A stretch of 64,000 nt of DNA from Xanthomonas hortorum. Lineage in GTDB: Bacteria > Pseudomonadota > Gammaproteobacteria > Xanthomonadales > Xanthomonadaceae. The translations under genes and the position numbers were made by a program. Where the stretch lies: assembly GCF_002940005.1 (NCBI RefSeq), contig NZ_MDEF01000019.1; one strand, written 5' to 3'. Below are positions 26,555 through 34,447 of the stretch, in pieces. The notes beneath the pieces are model-generated. The model was not told the origin of the DNA and did no database searches. It worked only from the letters and a program-made list of their open reading frames with translations. Positions within the stretch are counted from its first letter, which is position 1, and each line of letters opens with the position of its first letter.

Positions 26555-28426
26555 TCAGCGCGCCAGCAGTTGGGTCACGGCCTCGGCAAGATCGCCGAAA
26601 GCCCGGTTCAAATCCGATCCGCCCGACGCGCTGGCGCCCGGCTGCGGCTGGGTGCGCCCCTGCGCCGACACGATCACCTTGAGTGAGCGCAGCAGCCGCG
26701 CCGCCACCGCCGCCTGCGGATTGCCGGCACGCTGCGCCGCCAGCACTGCCTGCAACGCCGGGTTGTCGAGATTGAGATACAGCCGCTGGGTCTGGCGTGC
26801 TTCGATCCCCGCAGTGAACTGCCGGGCCAGCCGCAACGCAGCGGTGGACACGCGCTTGTCGTTTTCGTCCTGCTCCAGGCGGCGTTTCAGTTCGGCCTCA
26901 CGGTCGGGCACCACCACCAACGGCAATGCTTCGGGGCTGAAACGCGCCGGCACCAAGGCTTCGCCATCGCCCAGATGCTGTTCCAGCCAGGCCAGTTCGT
27001 CGGCCGGCACGCTGTCGTCCAGTTGGAACAACTGCCGGTTGCCCTGCTCGGTGCCCAGCTCGACCAGCCGCACGCCCTTGGCCTGCGCCCAGCGACGCAG
27101 GAACGGCACCACCGCATAGCGATTTCCGTAGGCCACCGGCACGCCCATCGCGCGGAACAGCATCTCTTCGAAACCGCTGTCGCTGTCCAGGATCACATGC
27201 ACTGCGCCACGCGCCGGCAACTGCTGCGCCGGCAGATCGCCTTGCGAGGTCGGCACCCGCACGTGTTCCATCAGCAACTCGAACAGGCGCTCGTCGCACA
27301 AGGCCGCGCCCAGCAAGGCCTCGTTGTGGCGCAGCAGAATGCGCCGCCAGGCTTCCGGCTGCTGACGTGCGACATCGGCCAAGCCCTGTACCAGCGCTTC
27401 GGACAGCGCATGCTGCACCGCCGTGTAGGTGGAGTCGCGCTGCAGATCCTCGCGGCTGGCAGTGGGCGTCAGCCGATTGGATTCGATCACCCCGCCGATG
27501 AAGCCCGCCCACGGTGGCAGCAGCTCGCGCGCGTTGTCGTCCAGCAGCATGCCGCGCAGGAACACCGACAGATTGCGGTTGTCGCTGGTGCCGTAGGTCG
27601 CCCCGTCCTGTACCCATAGCAAGCCGACCGCATCGCTGCCCTCCTCCGTACGCACCGGCATGCAGCACAGCGGTTCGAAGTTGCGCTCGAAGCGCGCGGC
27701 AAACTCGCGTTGCCGCCGCCAGGCCTGCACCGGATGCAAGGGCACCGCATCGTGCATGCGCCACGGTGGCGGCTCGGGGTTGATCGCCTGCGCATCGCCG
27801 CCGATCCAGATCGGCTCGCGCAACAGCGCACAGTAGCGCGACAGGATCTCGCGCAGCCGCCCTTCCTGGGCCAACGACAGATAGTCCTCATGCAGTTCCA
27901 GCACCACTTCGGTGCCGACCTGCGCACGCGCCGGGATCGGGCTGACCGTGTATTGCTCGGCATTGCTGGAGATGTAGCAATGCCCCAGCGTCGGGCTCTG
28001 GTACGAGGTGGTGCGCACGGTGACCCGGCGCGCCAGCACGAAGGCCGACAAAAAGCCCAGCCCGAACATGCCGATCAGGCCGCTGTCTTCGTGCCCGCCC
28101 TGACGCAGCCCACGGGTGTAGCCCACGCCCACGGTGGCCAGATAATCGTGAATTTCCTGCTGGGTCAGCCCGGCGCCGGTATCGACGATGCGCACGATGC
28201 CCTGGGCCGCATCGGCATGCACTTCGATGCGCGATTCGCCTTGCCAGTCGGGTTGTTCCAGGCGGCGGCGCAGGATCGAGTCGTGCGCGTTCTGCACCAG
28301 CTCGCGCAACGCGACCACCGGTGTGGAATAGAGGTACTTGCTGAGGACGGACATCAGTCCGTTGAGATCGACGCCTGCACGGCGGATCTGAGAGGCGTCC
28401 GTCGCCTCGGAGGTGTGATCTTGCAT
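26555..28426 (-). CDS. HSP90-like ATPase / HtpG paralogue
   Basis: A 623-residue protein close to HtpG length. The Bergerat ATPase shows Glu42, Asn46 and Asp49 (ELVQNAHDS), DTGAGLT, and GMFGLGFLSAFVLA. The middle domain contains FLRGMLLDDNARELLPPWAGF and SREDLQRD, which are HSP90 hallmarks. The C-terminal third diverges from HtpG and lacks a recognisable dimerisation motif. The ATG at 28426 (MQDHTSEATD) was chosen because upstream residues are unlike the family. The TPR gene follows directly. The canonical htpG would be elsewhere; this looks like a specialised paralogue. Confidence 0.85.
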   Translation of the reverse strand: MQDHTSEATDASQIRRAGVDLNGLMSVLSKYLYSTPVVALRELVQNAHDSILRRRLEQPDWQGESRIEVHADAAQGIVRIVDTGAGLTQQEIHDYLATVGVGYTRGLRQGGHEDSGLIGMFGLGFLSAFVLARRVTVRTTSYQSPTLGHCYISSNAEQYTVSPIPARAQVGTEVVLELHEDYLSLAQEGRLREILSRYCALLREPIWIGGDAQAINPEPPPWRMHDAVPLHPVQAWRRQREFAARFERNFEPLCCMPVRTEEGSDAVGLLWVQDGATYGTSDNRNLSVFLRGMLLDDNARELLPPWAGFIGGVIESNRLTPTASREDLQRDSTYTAVQHALSEALVQGLADVARQQPEAWRRILLRHNEALLGAALCDERLFELLMEHVRVPTSQGDLPAQQLPARGAVHVILDSDSGFEEMLFRAMGVPVAYGNRYAVVPFLRRWAQAKGVRLVELGTEQGNRQLFQLDDSVPADELAWLEQHLGDGEALVPARFSPEALPLVVVPDREAELKRRLEQDENDKRVSTAALRLARQFTAGIEARQTQRLYLNLDNPALQAVLAAQRAGNPQAAVAARLLRSLKVIVSAQGRTQPQPGASASGGSDLNRAFGDLAEAVTQLLAR

Positions 28427-28600
28427 GATCGTCTGTCGTTTCCTTGGCGGCCACGCCCATCCTCGGACGCGCCTTCCTGGGTGGCAATGCGAGCCGGAAA
28501 GCATAGCCGCAAGCCACGCCGCACGCACGCACGTCTCATTTCGGATCCCTCCACCGCACTGCGACCGGACATCGCTGCTGCATCACCCACCGGAAACGAA

Positions 28601-28635
28601 GCGCCACGGCCTGCATGACTGCACGGCCGTGGCGC
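28601..28635 (-). terminator. Hairpin downstream of hrpX
   Basis: An 11-bp perfect stem (28601-28611 with 28625-28635) with a 13-base loop ends 8 bp after the hrpX stop. No strong T-tract follows on the minus strand, so terminator activity is likely but not certain. Confidence 0.5.
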
Positions 28636-28643
28636 CAGACACA

Positions 28644-30074
28644 TTATCGCTGCAAGGTTTCCATCGGTGCCTCATTGAAGTGCTGGCGGTAGCCCTTGGC
28701 CAGCGCCGAGCGGCTGCCCACGCCCCAACGGCTTGCCGCCTGCAGCACACTGCCGCAGCCGCCTTCGGCCAGCAGTTCGTCGCGGATGCTCTGCATCCGG
28801 TAACGGCGCAGCACCTGGGTCGGCGACAGCCCAGTGGCGGACTTGAACGCCTGCTGCAAGGCGCGCCCGGTCACCCCGATCTGCGCAGCCACCTCATTGA
28901 TCGACAGATCCGAGCGATGCGCGTTGGTGATCATGTAGGTGTAGGCACGCCGGTACTTGGCCGGCAGACGCGCCGAGATGTCGTCGCTCACATGCGCCGG
29001 GGTACCGCTTTCCAGCAGGCGCGGCGCCTGCACCTCGCTGCGCAGGCATTGCACCGCACCCAGCGCATACCGGTTGTAGAGCAACAACGCCTGCTCGGTC
29101 TTGCCCACCGCCTGGCTGATCTTGGCCTGGCAATACTCGAACTCCAGATTCCAGCGCGGCGCATGGTGCCGGCCGGCACCGGCCAGCGCACGCTCGGCCA
29201 GATCCGCACGCCCCACCGCCAACGCAGCCAGCGCCAGTTCCACCTGCGCGTCCTGGCGGGCGCACGGCGGGCAACCGGTGGCCGCAGCCGGCAACGCATC
29301 GATCTGCGCATCGAAGCCGAAGGTATCGCCGCCGGCAATCCGCAGCAGGTTGCGCACATGCCGCATGCGCTGGGCGAGCACCGGCATGCTCTCGGCCAGA
29401 TCGGCGATGCAGGCGCGCAGCTCGTTGGGCTCGAAGGCATGCGCCGCATCCTCCTGGCGCAGCGTGGCCTGCCAGAACACGTGGTCGCTCATGCGATCGG
29501 AGCGACGGATGCGCAGCTGCGCAATCATGTCCAGGCGCAGCGCGGTGGCGATCCGCAGCCAATCGCTCGCACCGGTCTCCAGTTCCGAAAGCACCTCGTT
29601 GGCGCGCTCCAACGTCTGCAGCGCGAGTGTGCTCTGGCCCAGATGGAAGTGCGTCAACGCCTTGCCCAACAGGCTCTCGCCGCACAGGCAGGACGGCGTC
29701 TCGCGGTCCATCGCCAGCTGCGCAAAACAGTTCAACGCGGCGCTCAGCCGGCGCTGGCTCAGCATCAACCAGGCGGTGTTGCGGCACGACAACAGCCGCA
29801 ACTGCCGTTGATGCCCACGCATGGCCTTCAACGCATGGCGATAGGCGTCTTCGGCTTCTTCCTGATACTCCAGGATCAGCAGCGCGTCACCACTGGCGCC
29901 GAGCAGGCTGACTTCATCATCGCCGCCATCCGAGGCGGCCTGCCCGTCGCGGCGTTGTTGAAGGTGTTGCAGACCCTGCGGCCAGGCACCAACCAGCATC
30001 CTGCTTGTATAGGTAGGAAGACGGTCTGCGTACGACAACGCAGAGATCGCTGCGAGGTAAGTGGAAAGGATCAT
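28644..30074 (-). CDS. hrpX: HrpX, AraC-family activator of the hrp type III secretion regulon
   Basis: The protein has 476 residues, the length of Xanthomonas HrpX, from the ATG at 30074 (MILSTYLAAISALSYADRLP). The long N-terminal region is TPR/helical-rich. The AraC-type double HTH lies near residues 370-476 (INEVAAQIGVTGRALQQAFK). HrpX binds PIP boxes (TTCGC-N15-TTCGC) and switches on hrp operons and effector genes; HrpG controls its own transcription. It is divergent from hrpG across a long intergenic region. An in-frame extension upstream to 30194 is open but not part of the known protein. Confidence 0.97.
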   Translation of the reverse strand: MILSTYLAAISALSYADRLPTYTSRMLVGAWPQGLQHLQQRRDGQAASDGGDDEVSLLGASGDALLILEYQEEAEDAYRHALKAMRGHQRQLRLLSCRNTAWLMLSQRRLSAALNCFAQLAMDRETPSCLCGESLLGKALTHFHLGQSTLALQTLERANEVLSELETGASDWLRIATALRLDMIAQLRIRRSDRMSDHVFWQATLRQEDAAHAFEPNELRACIADLAESMPVLAQRMRHVRNLLRIAGGDTFGFDAQIDALPAAATGCPPCARQDAQVELALAALAVGRADLAERALAGAGRHHAPRWNLEFEYCQAKISQAVGKTEQALLLYNRYALGAVQCLRSEVQAPRLLESGTPAHVSDDISARLPAKYRRAYTYMITNAHRSDLSINEVAAQIGVTGRALQQAFKSATGLSPTQVLRRYRMQSIRDELLAEGGCGSVLQAASRWGVGSRSALAKGYRQHFNEAPMETLQR

Positions 30075-30920
30075 GCCGGGCTCTCTCTTAGGGGGATGAG
30101 CAAAAAACAACCAATTTCGCCGGTCTTTTGGCGCAATCGATTGTATGCAGCGGATCCAATGGAATTTCTCACTTTGGGGCACTAAGAAAATCAAAAATTC
30201 TCACTCTGGTCGAACCGTGCCAGTCGCGCGGCGTGCAGGGCGCGTGGGCACTTTTTGCACTCCAGGTCCGATGTCGTGCACAGGACATTGCACGACATGC
30301 GATTGCGTATTGAAGACATCGACTGCTGCAGCAAGGCCTCGTCGGTACCGAAACATCTCCGAACACCTTGCTTCCACGGGCACCTCGCGTTGTCGAAGCA
30401 TGTCGTGGCAATGACTGCATGCCGGTTGCGTGTGGTAACAGACGCAATCGCCGCGAATAGAAACTTCGGCGATCCGCCGCGTCGATAAACCGCCGACATA
30501 TTCCACAAGCGCTATAACAGCGAATAAATTGCAATACCTTGGTCTATACCTGACCAATTGGTCTGGATGTCTGCGGGCCCAGGCAATTTTCTGGCGCTTT
30601 CGTAGCGCCATCCGCCGCAGCAATGTCGTAGTTTTGTTATTTCCTGCGCATCCATGCCTAAATGTAAGAGCTCCGTTACGCCTATCTGAGCGCACGTTAA
30701 AGCCAACCCACGCAAAGCCGAAGAAAAGTACGCAGCAGTGAAACTTTCTGCCTCGCCAATGGTACATACCATTCGTCTGATCTCGGTCAGACCCTCCCTG
30801 GCAGCCGAAAGGTTTGGCGATGTACTTATCTATACACGTGGGTTTTGTATTGGCGCCGGCTGCCCGTCACAGGCATCCGACATACGACTGGTACGCATGC
30901 CGACATGGGAAGGCTGGCTG
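30075..30920. promoter_or_regulatory. Long divergent hrpX-hrpG intergenic region
   Basis: Almost 850 bp, visibly AT-richer than the flanking genes, lie between the two regulator starts. It must carry both promoters and long leaders. A perfect 12-bp palindrome GACCAATTGGTC sits at 30552-30563. I saw no PIP box and no ORF with family similarity. An in-frame stretch upstream of hrpG (from 30738) is open but does not resemble a receiver. Confidence 0.6.
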
Positions 30921-31706
30921 ATGTACGCCAACGCTTCCGGCAAGCAAGGATCGGCTTTCCTGTTGACGCAGGATGCGCGTCTGGCCTCGCAGGTCAACGC
31001 GAGCCTCGCACCGCTCGCGCCGAGTTTTGCGGTCTTTTCCGACGAACTCGAACTTCTGCGCTCGCTGCGACATTCCCCTTGCGAGCTGCTGGTGTTCGAT
31101 GCGACCTGCGTTGCCTCCGACGATAGTTCGCTGCTGGCCTGGCAGCGCTGCCATAGCGGCCATCCAACGCCATTGATCGTGCTGGGGCGCTTCGATTGCC
31201 CCAACGATATCCTGGCCTGGTATCGCGCCGGTGCGCAGGACGTGCTGGCGCTGCCGTTCAATTCGCATGAGTTGCATGTCCGCGCGGCATTGGCGATCTC
31301 GCCGGTGGCGCAGGCATGCCCGGAAACGCAGCAACTTAGCGTTGGGCCCTACCAGTTGATCCGCGACGAGAACACCGTGTATCTGCACGGCAAGCCGATC
31401 GTGCTCACCGCACGCGAGTTTTCGATTGCCTGGTTGCTGTTCTCCAGCCCCGGTGTGTGCTTCCGCCGCTGCCAGTTGGCCAAGGCGGTATGGGGCAGCC
31501 ATACCGAGTTCACCGACCGCACCATGGAGCAGCACATCTACAAGCTGCGCAAGAAGTTGCAGCTGTGCAATCACAGTGGCGCGGTGCGCATCAGAACCGT
31601 GTATTCGCATGGCTACAAGCTGGAACTTGCACTGCATGACACAGATGCAGTGACTCCGGGCAAGCTCACACCCCAGAACGCGGCAAGCCACGCTGCGGCG
31701 TGCTGA
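30921..31706 (+). CDS. hrpG: HrpG, OmpR-type response regulator controlling hrpX
   Basis: The top regulator of the Xanthomonas hrp cascade; it activates hrpX and hrpA in planta. From the ATG at 30921 (preceded by GGGAAGG) it is 261 aa, about the known size; ATG 30897 would give 269. A degenerate receiver covers residues ~12-125 (LLVFDATC at the phospho-acceptor region, YRAGAQDVLALPF near the end). The OmpR winged helix follows (LTAREFSIAWLLFSS, TDRTMEQHIYKLRKKL). The receiver lacks a textbook DxxxP, consistent with an unusual sensing mode. Confidence 0.95.
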   Translation: MYANASGKQGSAFLLTQDARLASQVNASLAPLAPSFAVFSDELELLRSLRHSPCELLVFDATCVASDDSSLLAWQRCHSGHPTPLIVLGRFDCPNDILAWYRAGAQDVLALPFNSHELHVRAALAISPVAQACPETQQLSVGPYQLIRDENTVYLHGKPIVLTAREFSIAWLLFSSPGVCFRRCQLAKAVWGSHTEFTDRTMEQHIYKLRKKLQLCNHSGAVRIRTVYSHGYKLELALHDTDAVTPGKLTPQNAASHAAAC

Positions 31707-31775
31707 TCCAGACGCGTCTTGGCGTGGTGCGTGCCGACGCAAGGCTTGTTTCGACCTAATAAAATTGCACAAACG

Positions 31776-31807
31776 ACAACGGCGCAGGGACTCCCCTGCG
31801 CCGTTGT
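31776..31807. terminator. Bidirectional hairpin between hrpG and the DUF805 gene
   Basis: A perfect 14-bp stem (31776-31789 with 31794-31807) and ACTC loop lie between the convergent ends of hrpG (31706) and the DUF805 gene (31829). The minus-strand side continues into TTTG and later TTTT. It probably ends transcription from both sides. Confidence 0.7.
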
Positions 31808-31828
31808 TCGATCGATCGGTGCGTCCGG

Positions 31829-32215
31829 TTACTGCTTCGGGCTTTCACCGTATTCGTTCGGGCCCGGGGTGCCGTCCATGCACATGAAGACCAGCAAGAC
31901 GATCGCACCCACGTAAGGCACCAGGCTGATCAGATAGAACCAGCCGGACTTGCCCTGGTCATGCAGGCGACGCACGGTCACTGCAATGCCCGGCACGATC
32001 ATTGCCAGGCCGACGATCATGATGATGGCAAACACCACCCACGCCAGCGGGCCGGGGCCATTGTCGCCGCCGCCTATCGCCGCCGCGACGCCGAAAATGC
32101 CGCCCAGTACCAGCAGAACAATCATCTGCAGCAAGAAGAACATCCAGTATTCCTTGCGACGCGAGCGACCGGTGAAGTCGGCGTAGCGCTTGAGCGGCAA
32201 CAACATCCATTCCAT
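31829..32215 (-). CDS. DUF805 inner-membrane protein
   Basis: A 128-residue protein with four hydrophobic helices. DUF805 signatures are the N-terminal KRYADFTGRSRRKEYWMFFL and the later VRRLHDQGKSGW. Function is unknown; homologues such as YhaH/YhaI are small membrane proteins. The ATG at 32215 matches the family start. It stands alone, convergent with hrpG. A perfect palindrome GAAAACGTTTTC lies about 90 bp upstream and could be its operator. Confidence 0.88.
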   Translation of the reverse strand: MEWMLLPLKRYADFTGRSRRKEYWMFFLLQMIVLLVLGGIFGVAAAIGGGDNGPGPLAWVVFAIIMIVGLAMIVPGIAVTVRRLHDQGKSGWFYLISLVPYVGAIVLLVFMCMDGTPGPNEYGESPKQ

Positions 32216-32658
32216 TGTGATTCTCCAGGTAAGAGCAGTCAGCGGTGTCTGTGATCCGGTGCACGGTGCAACGGGCCGCGCATGGTGCCATAGCCGCACT
32301 CTTTCTGAAAACGTTTTCTTGACAATCAGATGCAAATACAGCTGTCTATCCGACAGACGGTTTGCAGTGCTCAGTCGCAGCGGAGAGGCGCGGTCAACGC
32401 ACCAACCAGACCGGCTGACGTTCTGCACCCGGCACGTCGCCGCCCGCGCACTGAGGGTTGGCAGGTTTTGAACGATGACTCTGGCTGAGCGTGCGCTCAC
32501 GAGAGGCGATCGTCAGGGCGGCCGATCGCTCATAGCTCATAGACGGTCGGCTGGCGACGGTCGGGACGAGCGCAACATGCGGCTGCCTGATGTGATCGAG
32601 GCATGGTACCGCCACGTTCGACACTGCTCAGCGCAGCGCCCGCCGGTCTGCGTGGACC
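32216..32658. other. Intergenic region upstream of the DUF805 gene
   Basis: The region holds the palindrome GAAAACGTTTTC (32307-32318) and an overlapping plus-strand TTGACA (32319-32324). No gene with recognisable similarity was found, and no good -10 at 16-18 bp spacing. Confidence 0.4.
32307..32318. promoter_or_regulatory. Perfect 12-bp palindrome, LacI/GalR-like operator candidate
   Basis: GAAAACGTTTTC is a perfect palindrome with the central AACGTT typical of LacI/GalR-family operators. It lies 92 bp upstream of the DUF805 start. No LacI-type regulator is encoded in the window, so the binding protein is unknown. Confidence 0.35.
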
Positions 32659-34050
32659 TCAGTCAGCCGCCGCTTCCAAGGCCTGGCTCAGCCGCTCCAC
32701 CGCAACGATCTCCATGCCCTTGATGCTGGTGGTCTTCGGTGCATTGGCCTTGGGCACGATCGCGCGCTTGAAGCCATGGGTGGCGGCTTCTTTCAGGCGG
32801 TCCTCGCCGTTGGGCACCGGCCGGATCTCGCCGGACAATCCCACCTCGCCGAAGGCGATCGTCTTCTCGGCCAATGGCCGGTCGCGCAACGAGGACAACA
32901 CTGCCAGCAACACCGGCAGATCGGCCGCGGTTTCCTGGACGCGGATGCCGCCAACCACGTTGACGAATACGTCCTGATCGCCCACCACGATGCCGCCATG
33001 GCGGTGCAGCACCGCCAGCAACATCGCCAGCCGGTTCTGTTCCAACCCCACCGCGACCCGACGCGGATTGGACAACGGCGAGGCATCCACCAGCGCCTGT
33101 ACTTCCACCATCAACGGCCGGGTGCCTTCGCGGGTGACCATCACGCAACTGCCGGGCTGCTGGGTGCTGCCGCCGGACAGGAAGATCGCCGACGGGTTGG
33201 AGACCTCCTTGAGGCCCTTCTCGCCCATCGCGAACACCCCCAGCTCGTTAACCGCACCGAAGCGATTCTTGAAGGCGCGCAGCAAGCGAAACCGGCTGCC
33301 GCTCTCGCCTTCGAAGTACAGCACCGCATCGACCATATGCTCCAGCACGCGCGGCCCCGCGATGCCGCCTTCCTTGGTCACATGGCCGACCAGGAAGACG
33401 GCGGTGCCGGTTTCCTTGGCATAGCGCACCAGCCGCGCCGCGCTCTCGCGCACCTGGCTCACCGAACCCGGCGCTGCGGTCAGCGATTCGGTCCACAAGG
33501 TCTGTACCGAGTCGGCCACGATCAGCTTCGGTCGCGCCACGCTGGCGTGCTGCAGGATGTTTTCGATGCCGGTTTCGGCCAGCGCATTCAGGCCTTCCAA
33601 CGGCAGATCCAGGCGCACCGCACGTCCTGCGACCTGGGCCAGCGATTCTTCGCCAGTCACGTACAACACCGGCAGCGTACTGGCCATGCTGGCCAATGCT
33701 TGCAGCAACAACGTCGACTTGCCGATGCCAGGGTCGCCACCGATCAACACCACCGCGCCTTCGACAAGACCGCCGCCCAGCACCCGATCGAACTCGCCAA
33801 TGCCGGTGGACACGCGCGACTGTTCGGATTGGCGCACGTCCTTGAGCGCGGTGATCTTGGGCGCCTCGGTCTTGCCCGACCAACCGGTGCGGCGCGAAGC
33901 CGCCGGCGATGCCTTGCCGCCGGAGGTTGCGCTTTCGAGCACGATTTCGCTGAGCGTATTCCACACTCCGCATTCGGTGCACTGCCCCTGCCACTTGTTG
34001 TATTCGGCGCCACACTCGCCGCAGACATAGGCTATTTTTGCCTTCGCCAT
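32659..34050 (-). CDS. radA: DNA repair ATPase RadA (Sms)
   Basis: A 463-residue protein of normal length. The N-terminal zinc finger (CGECGAEYNKWQGQCTEC) is followed by a RecA-like core with Walker A GGDPGIGKST and the RadA-specific KNRFGAVNELG. A Lon-protease-like C-terminal domain follows. RadA is a DnaB-type helicase that migrates branches of recombination intermediates. The stop is close to a gene-free stretch and the start at 34050 is followed upstream by the heptamer repeat array. It is transcribed alone. Confidence 0.97.
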   Translation of the reverse strand: MAKAKIAYVCGECGAEYNKWQGQCTECGVWNTLSEIVLESATSGGKASPAASRRTGWSGKTEAPKITALKDVRQSEQSRVSTGIGEFDRVLGGGLVEGAVVLIGGDPGIGKSTLLLQALASMASTLPVLYVTGEESLAQVAGRAVRLDLPLEGLNALAETGIENILQHASVARPKLIVADSVQTLWTESLTAAPGSVSQVRESAARLVRYAKETGTAVFLVGHVTKEGGIAGPRVLEHMVDAVLYFEGESGSRFRLLRAFKNRFGAVNELGVFAMGEKGLKEVSNPSAIFLSGGSTQQPGSCVMVTREGTRPLMVEVQALVDASPLSNPRRVAVGLEQNRLAMLLAVLHRHGGIVVGDQDVFVNVVGGIRVQETAADLPVLLAVLSSLRDRPLAEKTIAFGEVGLSGEIRPVPNGEDRLKEAATHGFKRAIVPKANAPKTTSIKGMEIVAVERLSQALEAAAD

Positions 34051-34447
34051 CGTCAGTTAGCCAATCGATTCTGGAGCGACAGCATAGTCGCCGCCGGTCT
34101 CAGGATGCGCGACGCGGGCGCTTGGCGACGGGATTCGGGATTCGGGATTCGGGATTCGGGATTCGGGAATCGGGATTCGGGAATCGGGAATCGGGAATCG
34201 GGAATCGGGAATCGTCCAAGCTGACGCGCCGTTGGATTGCGTGCAACTGGAAATTTCAACAACGACGCTCTACGTGGGAGGCATCGACGAGGCCAGCCAC
34301 TTGGCTAGCGCACTGTCTTTATATCGATCAGTCGGCTGCGGCAGCGACGAAGATCAATCTCCGAAGCTGCATGATCGATCGCAGCCGACCATGCAGCTCC
34401 GGCTCCTGCCATTGCCCGCTCGAACAGCACCGAGCGGGCAGCGCCCA
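34051..34447. repeat. Intergenic region with a 12-copy heptamer array (34130-34213)
   Basis: Twelve uninterrupted 7-bp units run from 34130 to 34213: units 1-5 and 7 are GGGATTC and units 6 and 8-12 are GGGAATC. Degenerate relatives occur near 42044-42065 and 50163-50188. Such heptamers are common between Xanthomonas genes and expand by slippage. The remaining ~230 bp up to 34447 carry no recognisable gene. Confidence 0.9.

Noticed and set aside
28425..30185. 586-codon plus-strand open frame across hrpX
   Set aside because: Antisense to hrpX, which has the known length and start; the opposite frame has no domain.
30075..30920. PIP box (TTCGC-N15-TTCGC) in front of hrpX or hrpG
   Set aside because: No pair with correct spacing was recognised; a pattern scan of the whole window would settle this.
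34130..34213. Possible CRISPR array
   Set aside because: Units are 7 bp with no spacers, so it is a simple-sequence array; no cas genes nearby.
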